DNA of 64,000 nucleotides from Magnetospirillum molischianum DSM 120 (GTDB taxonomy: Bacteria; Pseudomonadota; Alphaproteobacteria; Rhodospirillales; Magnetospirillaceae): positions 145,362 to 209,361 of the forward strand of contig NZ_CAHP01000001.1 in NCBI RefSeq assembly GCF_000294655.1, in the 5' to 3' direction. Below are positions 8,641-17,276 of the stretch, one piece after another. The notes beneath the pieces are model-generated. The model saw only the letters and a program-made list of their open reading frames with translations, ran no database searches and had not been told where the DNA came from. A program made the position numbers and the translations under genes. How positions within the stretch are numbered: the stretch's first letter is position 1; each line of letters begins with the position of its first letter.

Positions 8641-9498
8641 ATGAATATCGAACTCGCCCGTACTTTTCTTGAAATCGTCGATACCGGCAACTTCAACAAG
8701 GCTGCCGAACGCCTGTCTGTGACTCAATCGACCGTCAGCATGCGGATCAAGGCGCTGGAGGACGAACTGGGACGGCCTTTGTTCGTCCGTTCGAAATCAG
8801 GAACTCAGCTTACCGCCGCCGGAATGCACTTCCGCCGCTATGCCACCACGATGGTCCGGGTGTGGGAGCAGGCTCGGCAGGAACTGGCGTTGCCGCCCGG
8901 TTTCCGCACCGTGCTGACGGTGGGTGGTGAAGTGTCGCTGTGGGATCGGCTGTTGGTGCAGTGGATTCCCTGGATGCGGACCGCGATGCCCGATGTCGCG
9001 CTCAGAGTCGAGGTCGGTCTGTCCGATGGTCTGATGCGCAAGCTGATCGAGGGATTGCTGGATGTTTGCGTGATGTACTCGCCGACCAGCCGTCCCGGTC
9101 TTCACATCGAAAAGCTGGTCGATGAGCGGCTGGTCCTGGTTTCGACTCGTCGCCGCACTGCCCAGGAATGGGACGACGATTATGTTCTGGTCGATTGGGG
9201 GCCGGATTTCCGTGCCGCCCACAGCCAGGCATTTCCCGACCTCAAGACTCCCGCCGTGTCGGTGGGGTTGGGGGCCATGGGGTTGCAGCACATCCTTGCC
9301 CATGGCGGCACCGGCTATTTTCCGATGCGGGTGGCCCGGCCGCATCTGGCCGCCGGACGATTGTTCGAGGTAAGCGGCGTTCCAGAATTCCGCCGCCCGG
9401 CCTATCTGGTCTGCGCCGAGGATGAAACCCGCGAGGATTGGTTTTCGACCGCGCTGGACGGGTTGCGTTACGTCACGTCGCTCGAACAGGAAGATTAG
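8641..9498 (+). CDS. LysR-family transcriptional regulator
   Basis: A 285-residue cytosolic DNA-binding regulator. Residues 1-60 form the winged helix-turn-helix (FNKAAERLSVTQSTVSMRIKALEDELG), and residues 90-285 form the periplasmic-binding-protein-like effector domain (starting near VLTVGGEVSLWDRLL). The effector is unknown. The gene stands alone, converging on a histidine kinase gene that overlaps its 3' end by 26 bases. A perfect dyad fitting a LysR box lies 94 bases upstream, so autoregulation is likely. Because no divergent target gene is present, its targets may be elsewhere. Confidence 0.9.
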   Translation: MNIELARTFLEIVDTGNFNKAAERLSVTQSTVSMRIKALEDELGRPLFVRSKSGTQLTAAGMHFRRYATTMVRVWEQARQELALPPGFRTVLTVGGEVSLWDRLLVQWIPWMRTAMPDVALRVEVGLSDGLMRKLIEGLLDVCVMYSPTSRPGLHIEKLVDERLVLVSTRRRTAQEWDDDYVLVDWGPDFRAAHSQAFPDLKTPAVSVGLGAMGLQHILAHGGTGYFPMRVARPHLAAGRLFEVSGVPEFRRPAYLVCAEDETREDWFSTALDGLRYVTSLEQED

Positions 9499-11245
9499 GT
9501 TCGGTTGTATCGACCGGTTGTTCCGCGAGCCTGACCCGTTTTGACGGCAGGCGAATGACGGCTTGGGTGCCGTGACCCGGTTCGCTGTGCAGCGTCAGGG
9601 TTCCGTCATGCAGTTCGACGATGCCGATCGAGAGCGGCAGGCCGAGGCCGGTGCCCTCGTTCGAGCGTTCCGCGTTGGTGGCGGTGTGGTGTTCAACCCG
9701 GCCATACGGGGCCAGGGCGAGGCGCAGATCTTCGGGGCTGATCCCCTCGCCGTCATCGGCAATCGTCAGGAGACAGTCTCCCGTTGGCTCGATTTCGGCG
9801 CTGATTTCAACCCGCCCTCCCTGACGGCCATATTTGACCGCGTTGACGGACAGGTTGAGTACGGCTTGCAGCAGGCGGCGGCGGTCGCCATGCAGAGTTA
9901 AGTCGGGTGGATCGATCCGGGTCGTTACGGTGATGTTGCGCAATTGTGCGGATTGCGAGATCAGCCGTATCGTTTCTTCGATAATGTCGCTGGCGGCGAA
10001 GGTGCTTTCATCGAGCCGCAGGCTGCCCGCGTCAATCGCCGCGCTATCGAGCAGATCGTTAACCAGGGCCAGCAGATGCTGGCCCGAACGATGAATGTCG
10101 CGCAGATAGTCAGCCTGTTCCGTTGGGATCGGGCCGCGGATACCCATCAGCAGGGCTTCGGAAAAGCCGAGGATTGCGTTCAGCGGGGAGCGCAGTTCAT
10201 GCGACACGCCGGCCAGGAACTGCTCGCGCCGATTCAGCAGGAGCTTCAGGGCGCGGGTGCGGTCGTGGACCCGGTTTTCCAGGGTTAAGGCTTCTGCCTG
10301 GAGCGAGGTTAGCAGACGCAGAATCAGGCAGGTGCCGACAGCGATCGCCAGCGAGACCAGGACAGATCCCGCCAGCACCAGCCGGACCCGGCGCCACCAC
10401 GGTTCCAGCGCCGCGTCGCGAGCCAGCGAGACCACGACACCGATATTAAATGGCTCGATCCGTTTATAGGCACCCAGTCGCCAGATTCCGTCGAAGGGGG
10501 AGGGGCCTTCGAAATGGCCATCTCTTTCCCCGCGCCAGTTTACAGTATTGAAGAGAGGGGCTCCGGTTAGGGTTTGGACCCGCTCTTCGTCCGAGGGGGA
10601 CGGGGAGCGGGCCAGAACGGTGCCGTCATCGCGCAACAGAGTGATCGCGCCGCCGACGCTATGGCGGATCGTGTCGTAATGACGTTCCAGGGCGGGGATA
10701 TCGACCCCGGCCATCAGAAGAGAGATCGAACTTACGGACCCGTCGATGCCGTGGACCAGCGGTAACAGCCAGCGGTTGGAGAGTCGGCTTTTGACCGGGG
10801 GCGATGCGACCATCCTGCCGACTTGCGCTTCCGCAACAAAGGGGCGGTCGCCGACATAGACAGGAGGCTGTGAGGGTGCACCATTGATGACGTGCAGCAT
10901 ATGTTGCTTATCGACCGTCGCGAGGCCGGTTAGCGAGGCGTCTTGACGCAGCAGACTGGTGAGTCGGGCGATAAGAGCGAGATCGTTTGGAGTGGGCTGG
11001 GGGTCAATCGCGATCGGCTTGACCGATTCAAGAAACAGATCGGACAGCGAGAGCAGGCGGTGGGCATGTTCGGCCACACTAATGCTCATCCGCCCCAGTT
11101 CGTTGCGCGCTTCTTGTAACGTCGCGACCCGATCGTTCCACAGCCAGAGAGCGCCGCCGACCCAGATCAGGGCTGCAATGGCGATGGCGGTGGTTGTAAC
11201 CGCGTGCCGAGACGACCGATACGCACGCACAAACAAACGCCCCAA
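9473..11245 (-). CDS. Membrane sensor histidine kinase
   Basis: A 590-residue two-component sensor. It has an N-terminal membrane segment (about 15-37), a periplasmic sensing region of about 240 residues that has the pattern of a double CACHE domain, a second membrane segment (about 287-310), a HisKA dimerisation helix with the phospho-acceptor His near 349 (GVSHELRSPLN), and a GHKL ATPase domain with N, G1 (DDGEGI) and G2 (GTGLGL) boxes. No receiver domain is attached and no cognate response regulator is adjacent. The ligand cannot be predicted. The C-terminal codons overlap the end of the convergent LysR gene by 26 bases. Confidence 0.9.
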   Translation of the reverse strand: MGRLFVRAYRSSRHAVTTTAIAIAALIWVGGALWLWNDRVATLQEARNELGRMSISVAEHAHRLLSLSDLFLESVKPIAIDPQPTPNDLALIARLTSLLRQDASLTGLATVDKQHMLHVINGAPSQPPVYVGDRPFVAEAQVGRMVASPPVKSRLSNRWLLPLVHGIDGSVSSISLLMAGVDIPALERHYDTIRHSVGGAITLLRDDGTVLARSPSPSDEERVQTLTGAPLFNTVNWRGERDGHFEGPSPFDGIWRLGAYKRIEPFNIGVVVSLARDAALEPWWRRVRLVLAGSVLVSLAIAVGTCLILRLLTSLQAEALTLENRVHDRTRALKLLLNRREQFLAGVSHELRSPLNAILGFSEALLMGIRGPIPTEQADYLRDIHRSGQHLLALVNDLLDSAAIDAGSLRLDESTFAASDIIEETIRLISQSAQLRNITVTTRIDPPDLTLHGDRRRLLQAVLNLSVNAVKYGRQGGRVEISAEIEPTGDCLLTIADDGEGISPEDLRLALAPYGRVEHHTATNAERSNEGTGLGLPLSIGIVELHDGTLTLHSEPGHGTQAVIRLPSKRVRLAEQPVDTTEPNLPVRAT

Positions 11246-11378
11246 GGAAATTAACGGAGTCTGAAGGATACCCCCCTGGCCCGAGTGGCTTCAACTGGTC
11301 TGGAAGCAGAGCGGGCATACAAACAGCAAAAAGGGCGCTAACGCAGCGCCCTTCTGGAATCGTCCGTTTCGAAAGCCA

Positions 11379-11546
11379 CTACTTAATCTTGGCTTCCTTG
11401 AACTGGACATGCTTGCGCACGACCGGGTCGTACTTGCGGAATTCAAGCTTCTCGGTCGTCTTACGCGGGTTCTTCTTCGCCACATAGAAGAAGCCCGTCC
11501 CGGCGGTGCTCAACAGCTTGATGAGGATGGTGGCAGGCTTAGCCAT
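11379..11546 (-). CDS. rpmG: 50S ribosomal protein L33
   Basis: A 55-residue protein of the large ribosomal subunit. It matches L33 over its whole length ([20 protein letters not shown], then [17 protein letters not shown]). The zinc-binding cysteines of some L33 forms are absent, as usual in alphaproteobacteria. The start at 11546 is fixed by homology; the frame extends to 11594 without support. It stands alone between a kinase and a chemoreceptor gene, away from the ribosomal cluster. Confidence 0.96.
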   Translation of the reverse strand: MAKPATILIKLLSTAGTGFFYVAKKNPRKTTEKLEFRKYDPVVRKHVQFKEAKIK

Positions 11547-11677
11547 GGCGATAATCCCGAACGAAGTTACCGATTTGGACGTCAGGGGGCGCACAATACT
11601 GATGATCGGCGGAGAGTCAAGGATAAACCGCTTTGACCGGGCCGTTGGCCCCCGGCGGTGCCGGGGGCGGCGCGGAT

Positions 11678-13744
11678 TTAGCCCTTTTTGACCTCGGTGA
11701 CGAACTCGCCGACATTGTGGCGCAAACGGGCGCTTTCCCCGTTCAGTCGATCGGCCAGGGCCGTCAGTTCGCTTGCGGCGTTGACGGTGGCCCGTTCGGC
11801 TTCCAACACCCGTGCGATCGAGTTCGATACTTCCGAGGTGCCCTGGGCCGCCTGCTGGACGTTGCGGGCGATTTCCTGGGTTGCGGCTCCCTGTTCCTCG
11901 ACCGCCGAAGCGATGCCGATCGTATATTGGTTGACGGTGGCGATGGTATTGCTGATGCCGATGATGGCGTTGACCGCCCGGTCGGTTTCGGCCTGAATCT
12001 CGGCGACCTGGGCCTGGATGTCGTCGGTGGCTCGCGCGGTCTGATTGGCCAGTGTCTTGACCTCTCCGGCGACGACGGCAAAACCCTTGCCCGCCTCGCC
12101 CGCGCGGGCGGCCTCGATTGTCGCGTTCAGCGCCAGCAGGTTGGTCTGTGACGCGATGTCGGTAATCAGGCTTACAACGTCGCCGATCCGCCGTGCCGCG
12201 TCGGCCAGGCCGCGGACTGTGGCGCTGGTGCTTTCTGCCTCTTGAACGGCGCTGTTCATCGCCGCCGCCGTTTCGGTCACCCGGCGCGAGATTTCCTGAA
12301 TGCTGTTCGAGAGTTCCTCGGCGGCGGCGGCAACGGTCTGGACGTTGCTGCTGGCATTGTCGGCGGCGGTGGCGACGACGCTTGATTGCTCGGTGGTGGT
12401 GGCCGAGGTCGCCGACAGCGTTTCGGTCGCGGTGCGCAGGCCATTGATGGCGTTCGAGACCCCGCCGACCACCGTGTCGATCGATTCGACAAAGCCGGAG
12501 GTAACCGTCTCGACCCGCTGGCGGCGCTCGTCACGGGTGCGGGCGGCGGCGGCTTCCTGCTGGGCGAGTTTGTCCGTCTCGCGGGCCTTGTCACGGAGAA
12601 TCTCGATAGCCTTTGCCATCCGTCCGGTCTCGTCGTTGCGGTCGGCATAGGGAACGACAAAATCGCGCGAACCCGAGGCGAATTCGTCGATAACGCTGGT
12701 CAGGCGAGCCAGTGGGACGATGACGCGGCGATTGATGCCAAGCACAGCTATCGTCAGGGTCACTGCCGCTGCGCTGAGGAGCAGACCGACGAAGAACAGG
12801 TTGCGTCCGGCGTGGGCATGATTCTCTGTTGCGGTGCGTGCGGCTTCCTCAATGGCGGCATCGCGCATCAGCATGATCGATTGCAGCATCGGGGAGCTGA
12901 GTCGTCGCCACTCGGCCTGATCCAGGTCATAGGCGCCATCGCTCATCGCAGCCTTCGCCACGCGGTCGCGCAGCGGCTTGAACTGGGCAAAGAATCCAGC
13001 ATCGACCTTTTCTACGCCCCCGCGCAGGATGGCGGGGCTTTCGGGGGAACCGGCCTGCTCACTTATATGTTCCCACAATTGGCGCATACGGCCCTGGGTT
13101 GTATCGACCTCTTGCATGGTCTCGGGCGAGAACGGTTTGCCTGAGGTGATGGCGACGGTATATATCGTCGAGAGACGCCCGGCCTGATCGCGGAGGTTCC
13201 AGGTGGCCGTCGCCAGCGCGGCCGGATAGGCAACCTCGGCATCCAGGACGCTTAATCTGCGTTCGATTCTGGCATTACTCCGGCCGACCGTGTGCAGCAT
13301 GGTGTACATCGCCTCAAGGTAGTCCTTGCGGAAGGCGTCGGTTTTTTCATGGTCGCCTCCCATGAGGGCGTCGGCCTTGCTCCGCCAGACGTTCACCTCG
13401 GCCCGGATCTTCATCAGTTTGTCGATGGCATCGTGAAATTCGGGTGCCGAGGAGTCTTTGGAAATCCGTGTGATGCGCTCGAACGCCGCATCGACTCTGG
13501 CACGGGTTTCAGTCAGAACCTTGCGAGAGGCCGCATCGCCGTCCAGTGCAACATTGGTCGCGCCACGTTCGGGTGCCAAGGCTTCAGAAACCTGGGTTGC
13601 CGCCCCCAGCAGGTCAACCAGATCTCCCGCTTCTCTAGATGCGTGAAAATCATGCCAATTTTCAGCAAGTAAAAGTATTGCGGTAATGACCAGAAAGGCG
13701 CTGACAGCGGCCAGACAGGTCGATACAAAACTTTTGATTGACAT
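11678..13744 (-). CDS. Methyl-accepting chemotaxis protein with NIT-like sensor
   Basis: A 688-residue inner-membrane chemoreceptor. It has a membrane segment at about 8-28, a long periplasmic region of about 270 residues, a second membrane segment near 302-325, a HAMP domain (about 326-380) and a cytoplasmic signalling domain ending at residue 688. The hairpin tip that contacts CheA and CheW is clear ([21 protein letters not shown]). The periplasmic part has the [11 protein letters not shown] pattern of NIT domains, which in some proteins sense nitrate or nitrite; that ligand is inference. The C terminus (TEVKKG) lacks a CheR-docking pentapeptide. No che genes are in the window. Confidence 0.92.
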   Translation of the reverse strand: MSIKSFVSTCLAAVSAFLVITAILLLAENWHDFHASREAGDLVDLLGAATQVSEALAPERGATNVALDGDAASRKVLTETRARVDAAFERITRISKDSSAPEFHDAIDKLMKIRAEVNVWRSKADALMGGDHEKTDAFRKDYLEAMYTMLHTVGRSNARIERRLSVLDAEVAYPAALATATWNLRDQAGRLSTIYTVAITSGKPFSPETMQEVDTTQGRMRQLWEHISEQAGSPESPAILRGGVEKVDAGFFAQFKPLRDRVAKAAMSDGAYDLDQAEWRRLSSPMLQSIMLMRDAAIEEAARTATENHAHAGRNLFFVGLLLSAAAVTLTIAVLGINRRVIVPLARLTSVIDEFASGSRDFVVPYADRNDETGRMAKAIEILRDKARETDKLAQQEAAAARTRDERRQRVETVTSGFVESIDTVVGGVSNAINGLRTATETLSATSATTTEQSSVVATAADNASSNVQTVAAAAEELSNSIQEISRRVTETAAAMNSAVQEAESTSATVRGLADAARRIGDVVSLITDIASQTNLLALNATIEAARAGEAGKGFAVVAGEVKTLANQTARATDDIQAQVAEIQAETDRAVNAIIGISNTIATVNQYTIGIASAVEEQGAATQEIARNVQQAAQGTSEVSNSIARVLEAERATVNAASELTALADRLNGESARLRHNVGEFVTEVKKG

Positions 13745-14150
13745 CCCATCCCCCCCAAGACCGTATCATCCATACCAGCGGGAGATCTCTATCTTAAGAA
13801 GATCTCTCCTATACATCGGGTATGGTATCGCTCTATGCCCAGACCCGAAAATGCGCATAAAGATAATGCCTCATCGGGTATGGATAAGGATGTGGTGTCC
13901 GTCTCACTCTAAAGGGTGGTCGTTGCTATCCCGGACGAGGCCGATTTCCCGCAACGCATGCTGTTTTGCTTTTCCAACGATACGGATGCGGTTATAGATC
14001 CTAAGCGTTATCAAAATAGACCATTGTCGTGTCTAGACTAAGGGCATGTTCTGGCGCGCGGAGAAGCGGAGCAGGGGGCGGTCCGCTTTGATTTACGCGG
14101 TGGCTGGCGAATCGTTCTTTCGGTGCCCATCACGGACGGGGAGAGTCAAG
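13745..14150. promoter_or_regulatory. Upstream region of the chemoreceptor and the Slam-like gene, with inverted and direct repeats
   Basis: This 406-base divergent region has no convincing gene. It contains an AT-rich dyad (ATCTT-AAG-AAGAT at 13791-13803) nested within GAGATCT/AGATCTC arms (13782-13788 and 13800-13806), and two direct copies of CATCGGGTATGG (13814-13825 and 13872-13883), 58 bases apart. These may be regulator sites for either gene. I could not fix a promoter with confidence. Confidence 0.4.
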
Positions 14151-15575
14151 GTGAGAGCACGTAGTGTGATGTTGGCCGTGCCGGTGGCCGTGATGGCCCT
14201 GGTATCATCTTCCGCATGGGCGCAGCCTGCCAGTTCTGAACGCGCTTTGGACGACCAGCGCCGCCTGTCCGAGGGCGTGCGCGAAACCGATGCAGCGTCA
14301 CGTGCCGCGATGGAGCGGGGATTGACCGGTGGTCCCGAAGTCACCTGGGAACAGGTCCGGCGCAATCCCGACGATCCCGGACTGAATGCCGCTTGGGCGC
14401 GAACCCAGATCATGCGTGGCGATCTTCTGGGGGCGTCGGCGACGCTGGAACGAATTCTGATGCGTTACCCCGCCGCAACCGAAGCGCGGCTGGTGCACGG
14501 TCTGGTGCTGTTCCGTCTCGACGATACCACGACAGCCAAAAGCGAGTTGGAGTCGATCGATCCCGCCCAGTTGACCCCGGCCCAGCGGGCCGAGCGCGAT
14601 CAGGTGTTGGCTCAGATCGAGCAGCGGACCAAGCGGTTGCGTCAGGCCGTTACGATCGCCCTGGGCAGCCATTTCGATTCCAACCGCAATTCCTCGCCCA
14701 GTTCAGGGGAAATCCTGATCAACAATCTGCCTTTTACCCTGGAGGGCAGCGCCGAGAAGCGGGCGGATTGGGGACGGGTCGGAGTGGCGTCCTATGAATT
14801 CGACTACGACCTCGGCACCGATCCGCGTCTGTCGCTGTTTGGCGCGCTGAATTTGCTGGGCGACCGTCAATCGACTCTCAAGACCTATGATACCGTTGCC
14901 GGTGGGGCGACAACCGGGGTGCGTTATGTCGATGGGCCGATCGGAGCCCAGTTCGGCGCGTTCTGGAACAGCATGGCGATGAACGACGATTACTATCTCA
15001 GCGATTACGGACTCGACGGACGGTTCACCTATCGGCTGGCCCCGGCCTGGGAGGCATTCACCACCCTGCGGCTCGATCGTCAGGTTTTCCATAATATCTC
15101 GTCCGATCAGGTCGCTACCGACAGCAGCGGCGTTGTCCTGACGTCCTGGTTTGGTGGCGTTTGGCATCCCGACGAGGCGCACAACGTGTCGTTGTCGGCG
15201 GGCTTCGCACGCCGGAATGCCGCCGCCGGTTATATGTCGAACGACCGCTGGGCCGGCCGGTTGGGCGACACATGGTTGCTGGGCAAAGGGCAATTCATCT
15301 CGGCTGTCGCCGAATTGGGGGTCGCGCTCTATGATAAGAGCAATCCGACCTTCAGTTCCCAGATCCGGCGCGACAGTGACGGGCGTTTCGACCTGACCTA
15401 TGGTGTTCCGGTGGGAACGGTCGCCGAAACGGTTGGGCTTGATGCGCCGGATCAGTTGCGCGAAGTGATTCTGTCGGTCACCGGCGAGTATTACCGTTCG
15501 TTGTCGAACCTGCCCAACTATACTTATGCCAATCTCCGGACCCAGGCGCTGGTGTCCAGACGGTGGGAGTTCTGA
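14151..15575 (+). CDS. Slam-like outer-membrane protein (TPR region plus beta-barrel)
   Basis: A 474-residue protein read as a surface lipoprotein assembly modifier (Slam) homologue. It has a signal peptide ending near SSAWAQ (about residue 23), a helical region with TPR-like repeats (about 60-160), and a C-terminal region rich in alternating amphipathic strands (about 165-474) that ends in the aromatic residue Phe (RRWEF), typical of outer-membrane barrels. This two-part architecture and the length match Slam proteins, which move TbpB-like substrates to the cell surface. The GTG start at 14151 has GGGGAG upstream; ATG at 14169 is an alternative. The next gene begins two bases after its stop and has a TbpB-like C terminus, which supports the reading. 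Homology was judged by eye only. Confidence 0.65.
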   Translation: MRARSVMLAVPVAVMALVSSSAWAQPASSERALDDQRRLSEGVRETDAASRAAMERGLTGGPEVTWEQVRRNPDDPGLNAAWARTQIMRGDLLGASATLERILMRYPAATEARLVHGLVLFRLDDTTTAKSELESIDPAQLTPAQRAERDQVLAQIEQRTKRLRQAVTIALGSHFDSNRNSSPSSGEILINNLPFTLEGSAEKRADWGRVGVASYEFDYDLGTDPRLSLFGALNLLGDRQSTLKTYDTVAGGATTGVRYVDGPIGAQFGAFWNSMAMNDDYYLSDYGLDGRFTYRLAPAWEAFTTLRLDRQVFHNISSDQVATDSSGVVLTSWFGGVWHPDEAHNVSLSAGFARRNAAAGYMSNDRWAGRLGDTWLLGKGQFISAVAELGVALYDKSNPTFSSQIRRDSDGRFDLTYGVPVGTVAETVGLDAPDQLREVILSVTGEYYRSLSNLPNYTYANLRTQALVSRRWEF

Positions 15576-15577
15576 CC

Positions 15578-17269
15578 ATGCGCCAAGCCTCTTACGGTGT
15601 CTCGGCGGCGCTGGCTTCGGCGCTGGCCCTGTCCGGCCCGGCCCTGGCTGCCGATGGTATTCCTGTCGGCACGGCGGGCGGGCTGCATGGGTCGGTGCAA
15701 CTTGCCGCCGCAGGTTTCGATGCCGAGCGTCGGCCGGTTGGGCGCCAGATCGGCAGCGGCGATCCGATCTATCAGGGTGACCTGATTGTCACTGGTCCCG
15801 GCGGCGGGCTCCAGGTGATGTTGCTCGATCAGACCATCGTTACATTGGGCGAGAATGCCCGGATGACGATTGACGACATCGCCTTTAACCCGGCCAACGG
15901 AGATGGAAAGATCGAGTTCGGTGTCGAGCAGGGCACATTCCGCTTCATCAGCGGTCAGGTCGCCCAGGCTCGGCCGGATAACGTCAACATCCGGGTGCCG
16001 ATGGGGAACATTGGGATTCGCGGCACCATCGTCGGCGGTGTCGTCAGCCCGACGGAGACCTTGGTCGCCCTGTTGGGGCCGGGTGGCGAGACCGACAGCT
16101 CGGCTCGCCATGGGGCCATCGTCGTGACCACCCCCGGCGGATCGGTCGATATCTCCCGAACCGGCTTCGCCAGCCAGATGTTTTTCGGCCAGCCGCCGCT
16201 TCCACCGGCTCCGTTGACGCCAGCTCAATTGCAGTCATTGAATCGAGCGGCCGCCGCGCCGCCGCAATCGTCCAGCCCGCCGCCTGCTGCGGGAGCGGGG
16301 GTTTCTGCTTCAGCGGTGAGCGGGGAGTCGGGTGCGGTTGGGGGGCGATTTGTCAACGTCGTTACCACTGGCACAACGTTCCAGGGCGCGGCCGACAAGC
16401 GCAACGAGGCCAGCAACGGTGCATTCGTCACCATCTCGTTGGCTTATGTTCCGACTCTGGCCGATTCGATCGGAACGGCGTTGACGGTCAGACCCGACAT
16501 CAACATTCGGGGGCTTGAAGAAACCTGCGATATGACGTGCCAGAGTCCCAGCGCCCAGCATGACTATGCTGAGATCGAATATGATGGTTTCAATAAGTCC
16601 CTCACATATACCAAGGCTGGTGTCACCCTCAGAAGTGTTGGATCGAGTCCTGTGCGGCTTAATACCCTGACCCAGGATGCACTCACTAAAATCGATGTCT
16701 ATTCCGGTAGTGGTGGAACCGTTTTTTACGATTATCATCACGTTGATGGATTGCTCTATTCGACCTATGGGTATTTCGTCGAAACGTGGAGCAACGATGA
16801 GACGCGCCACCTTGTCGCGCTTGGAACGGGTATCCCCACGCCCCGAGCACAGATGCCGAATTCGGGATCGGCGACTTATTCCGGTGGTACTGTCGGCTAT
16901 CTCACCATCGGACATGGCCAAGAATCGTCGGCGACGTTTACCGGGACCGCCACACTGACCGCCAATTTCTCCGCCGGTTCGATCGGAGGGAGCCTCCGCA
17001 GCCTCTCGACGACGATGCCGGACGTCACGATGGGCAATATCGCTCTGAGCAACGGTGTCATCGGCGGCAACATGTTCGGCAACGGTGTTGCGACCGGGAC
17101 GGTTACCCATATGCAATCCCCGACCGATATTCACGGTAGTTTCAGTGGTGGCTTCAACGGTCCCAGCGCCAAGGAAATCGCGGGAACCTATCAGATGAAC
17201 AACTCCACCGCGCCGAACTTTTCCGATGTCCCGATGAGCGTCGTGGGATCGTTTGGGGCGAAGAAATAG
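15578..17269 (+). CDS. Secreted FecR-domain protein with TbpB-like C-terminal barrel, probable Slam substrate
   Basis: A 563-residue protein with a Sec signal peptide (about 1-24, ending in PALAAD) and no lipobox cysteine. Residues about 35-185 form a FecR-type domain (typical NVNIRVPMGNIGIRGTIV pattern). A Pro/Ala/Ser-rich linker follows (about 205-245). The C-terminal 130 residues carry the signature of TbpB-type lipocalin-like barrels: small strands, then SGGFNGPSAKEIAGTY and a final FGAKK, closely like the GGFYGP...GAKR ending of transferrin-binding protein B and haemophilin-type proteins. It starts two bases after the Slam-like gene, so the two are an operon and probably a translocator-substrate pair. 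Two Cys (EETCDMTCQ) lie mid-protein. Ligand unknown; iron or haem is only a guess. Confidence 0.7.
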   Translation: MRQASYGVSAALASALALSGPALAADGIPVGTAGGLHGSVQLAAAGFDAERRPVGRQIGSGDPIYQGDLIVTGPGGGLQVMLLDQTIVTLGENARMTIDDIAFNPANGDGKIEFGVEQGTFRFISGQVAQARPDNVNIRVPMGNIGIRGTIVGGVVSPTETLVALLGPGGETDSSARHGAIVVTTPGGSVDISRTGFASQMFFGQPPLPPAPLTPAQLQSLNRAAAAPPQSSSPPPAAGAGVSASAVSGESGAVGGRFVNVVTTGTTFQGAADKRNEASNGAFVTISLAYVPTLADSIGTALTVRPDINIRGLEETCDMTCQSPSAQHDYAEIEYDGFNKSLTYTKAGVTLRSVGSSPVRLNTLTQDALTKIDVYSGSGGTVFYDYHHVDGLLYSTYGYFVETWSNDETRHLVALGTGIPTPRAQMPNSGSATYSGGTVGYLTIGHGQESSATFTGTATLTANFSAGSIGGSLRSLSTTMPDVTMGNIALSNGVIGGNMFGNGVATGTVTHMQSPTDIHGSFSGGFNGPSAKEIAGTYQMNNSTAPNFSDVPMSVVGSFGAKK

Positions 17270-17276
17270 GGCGCGC

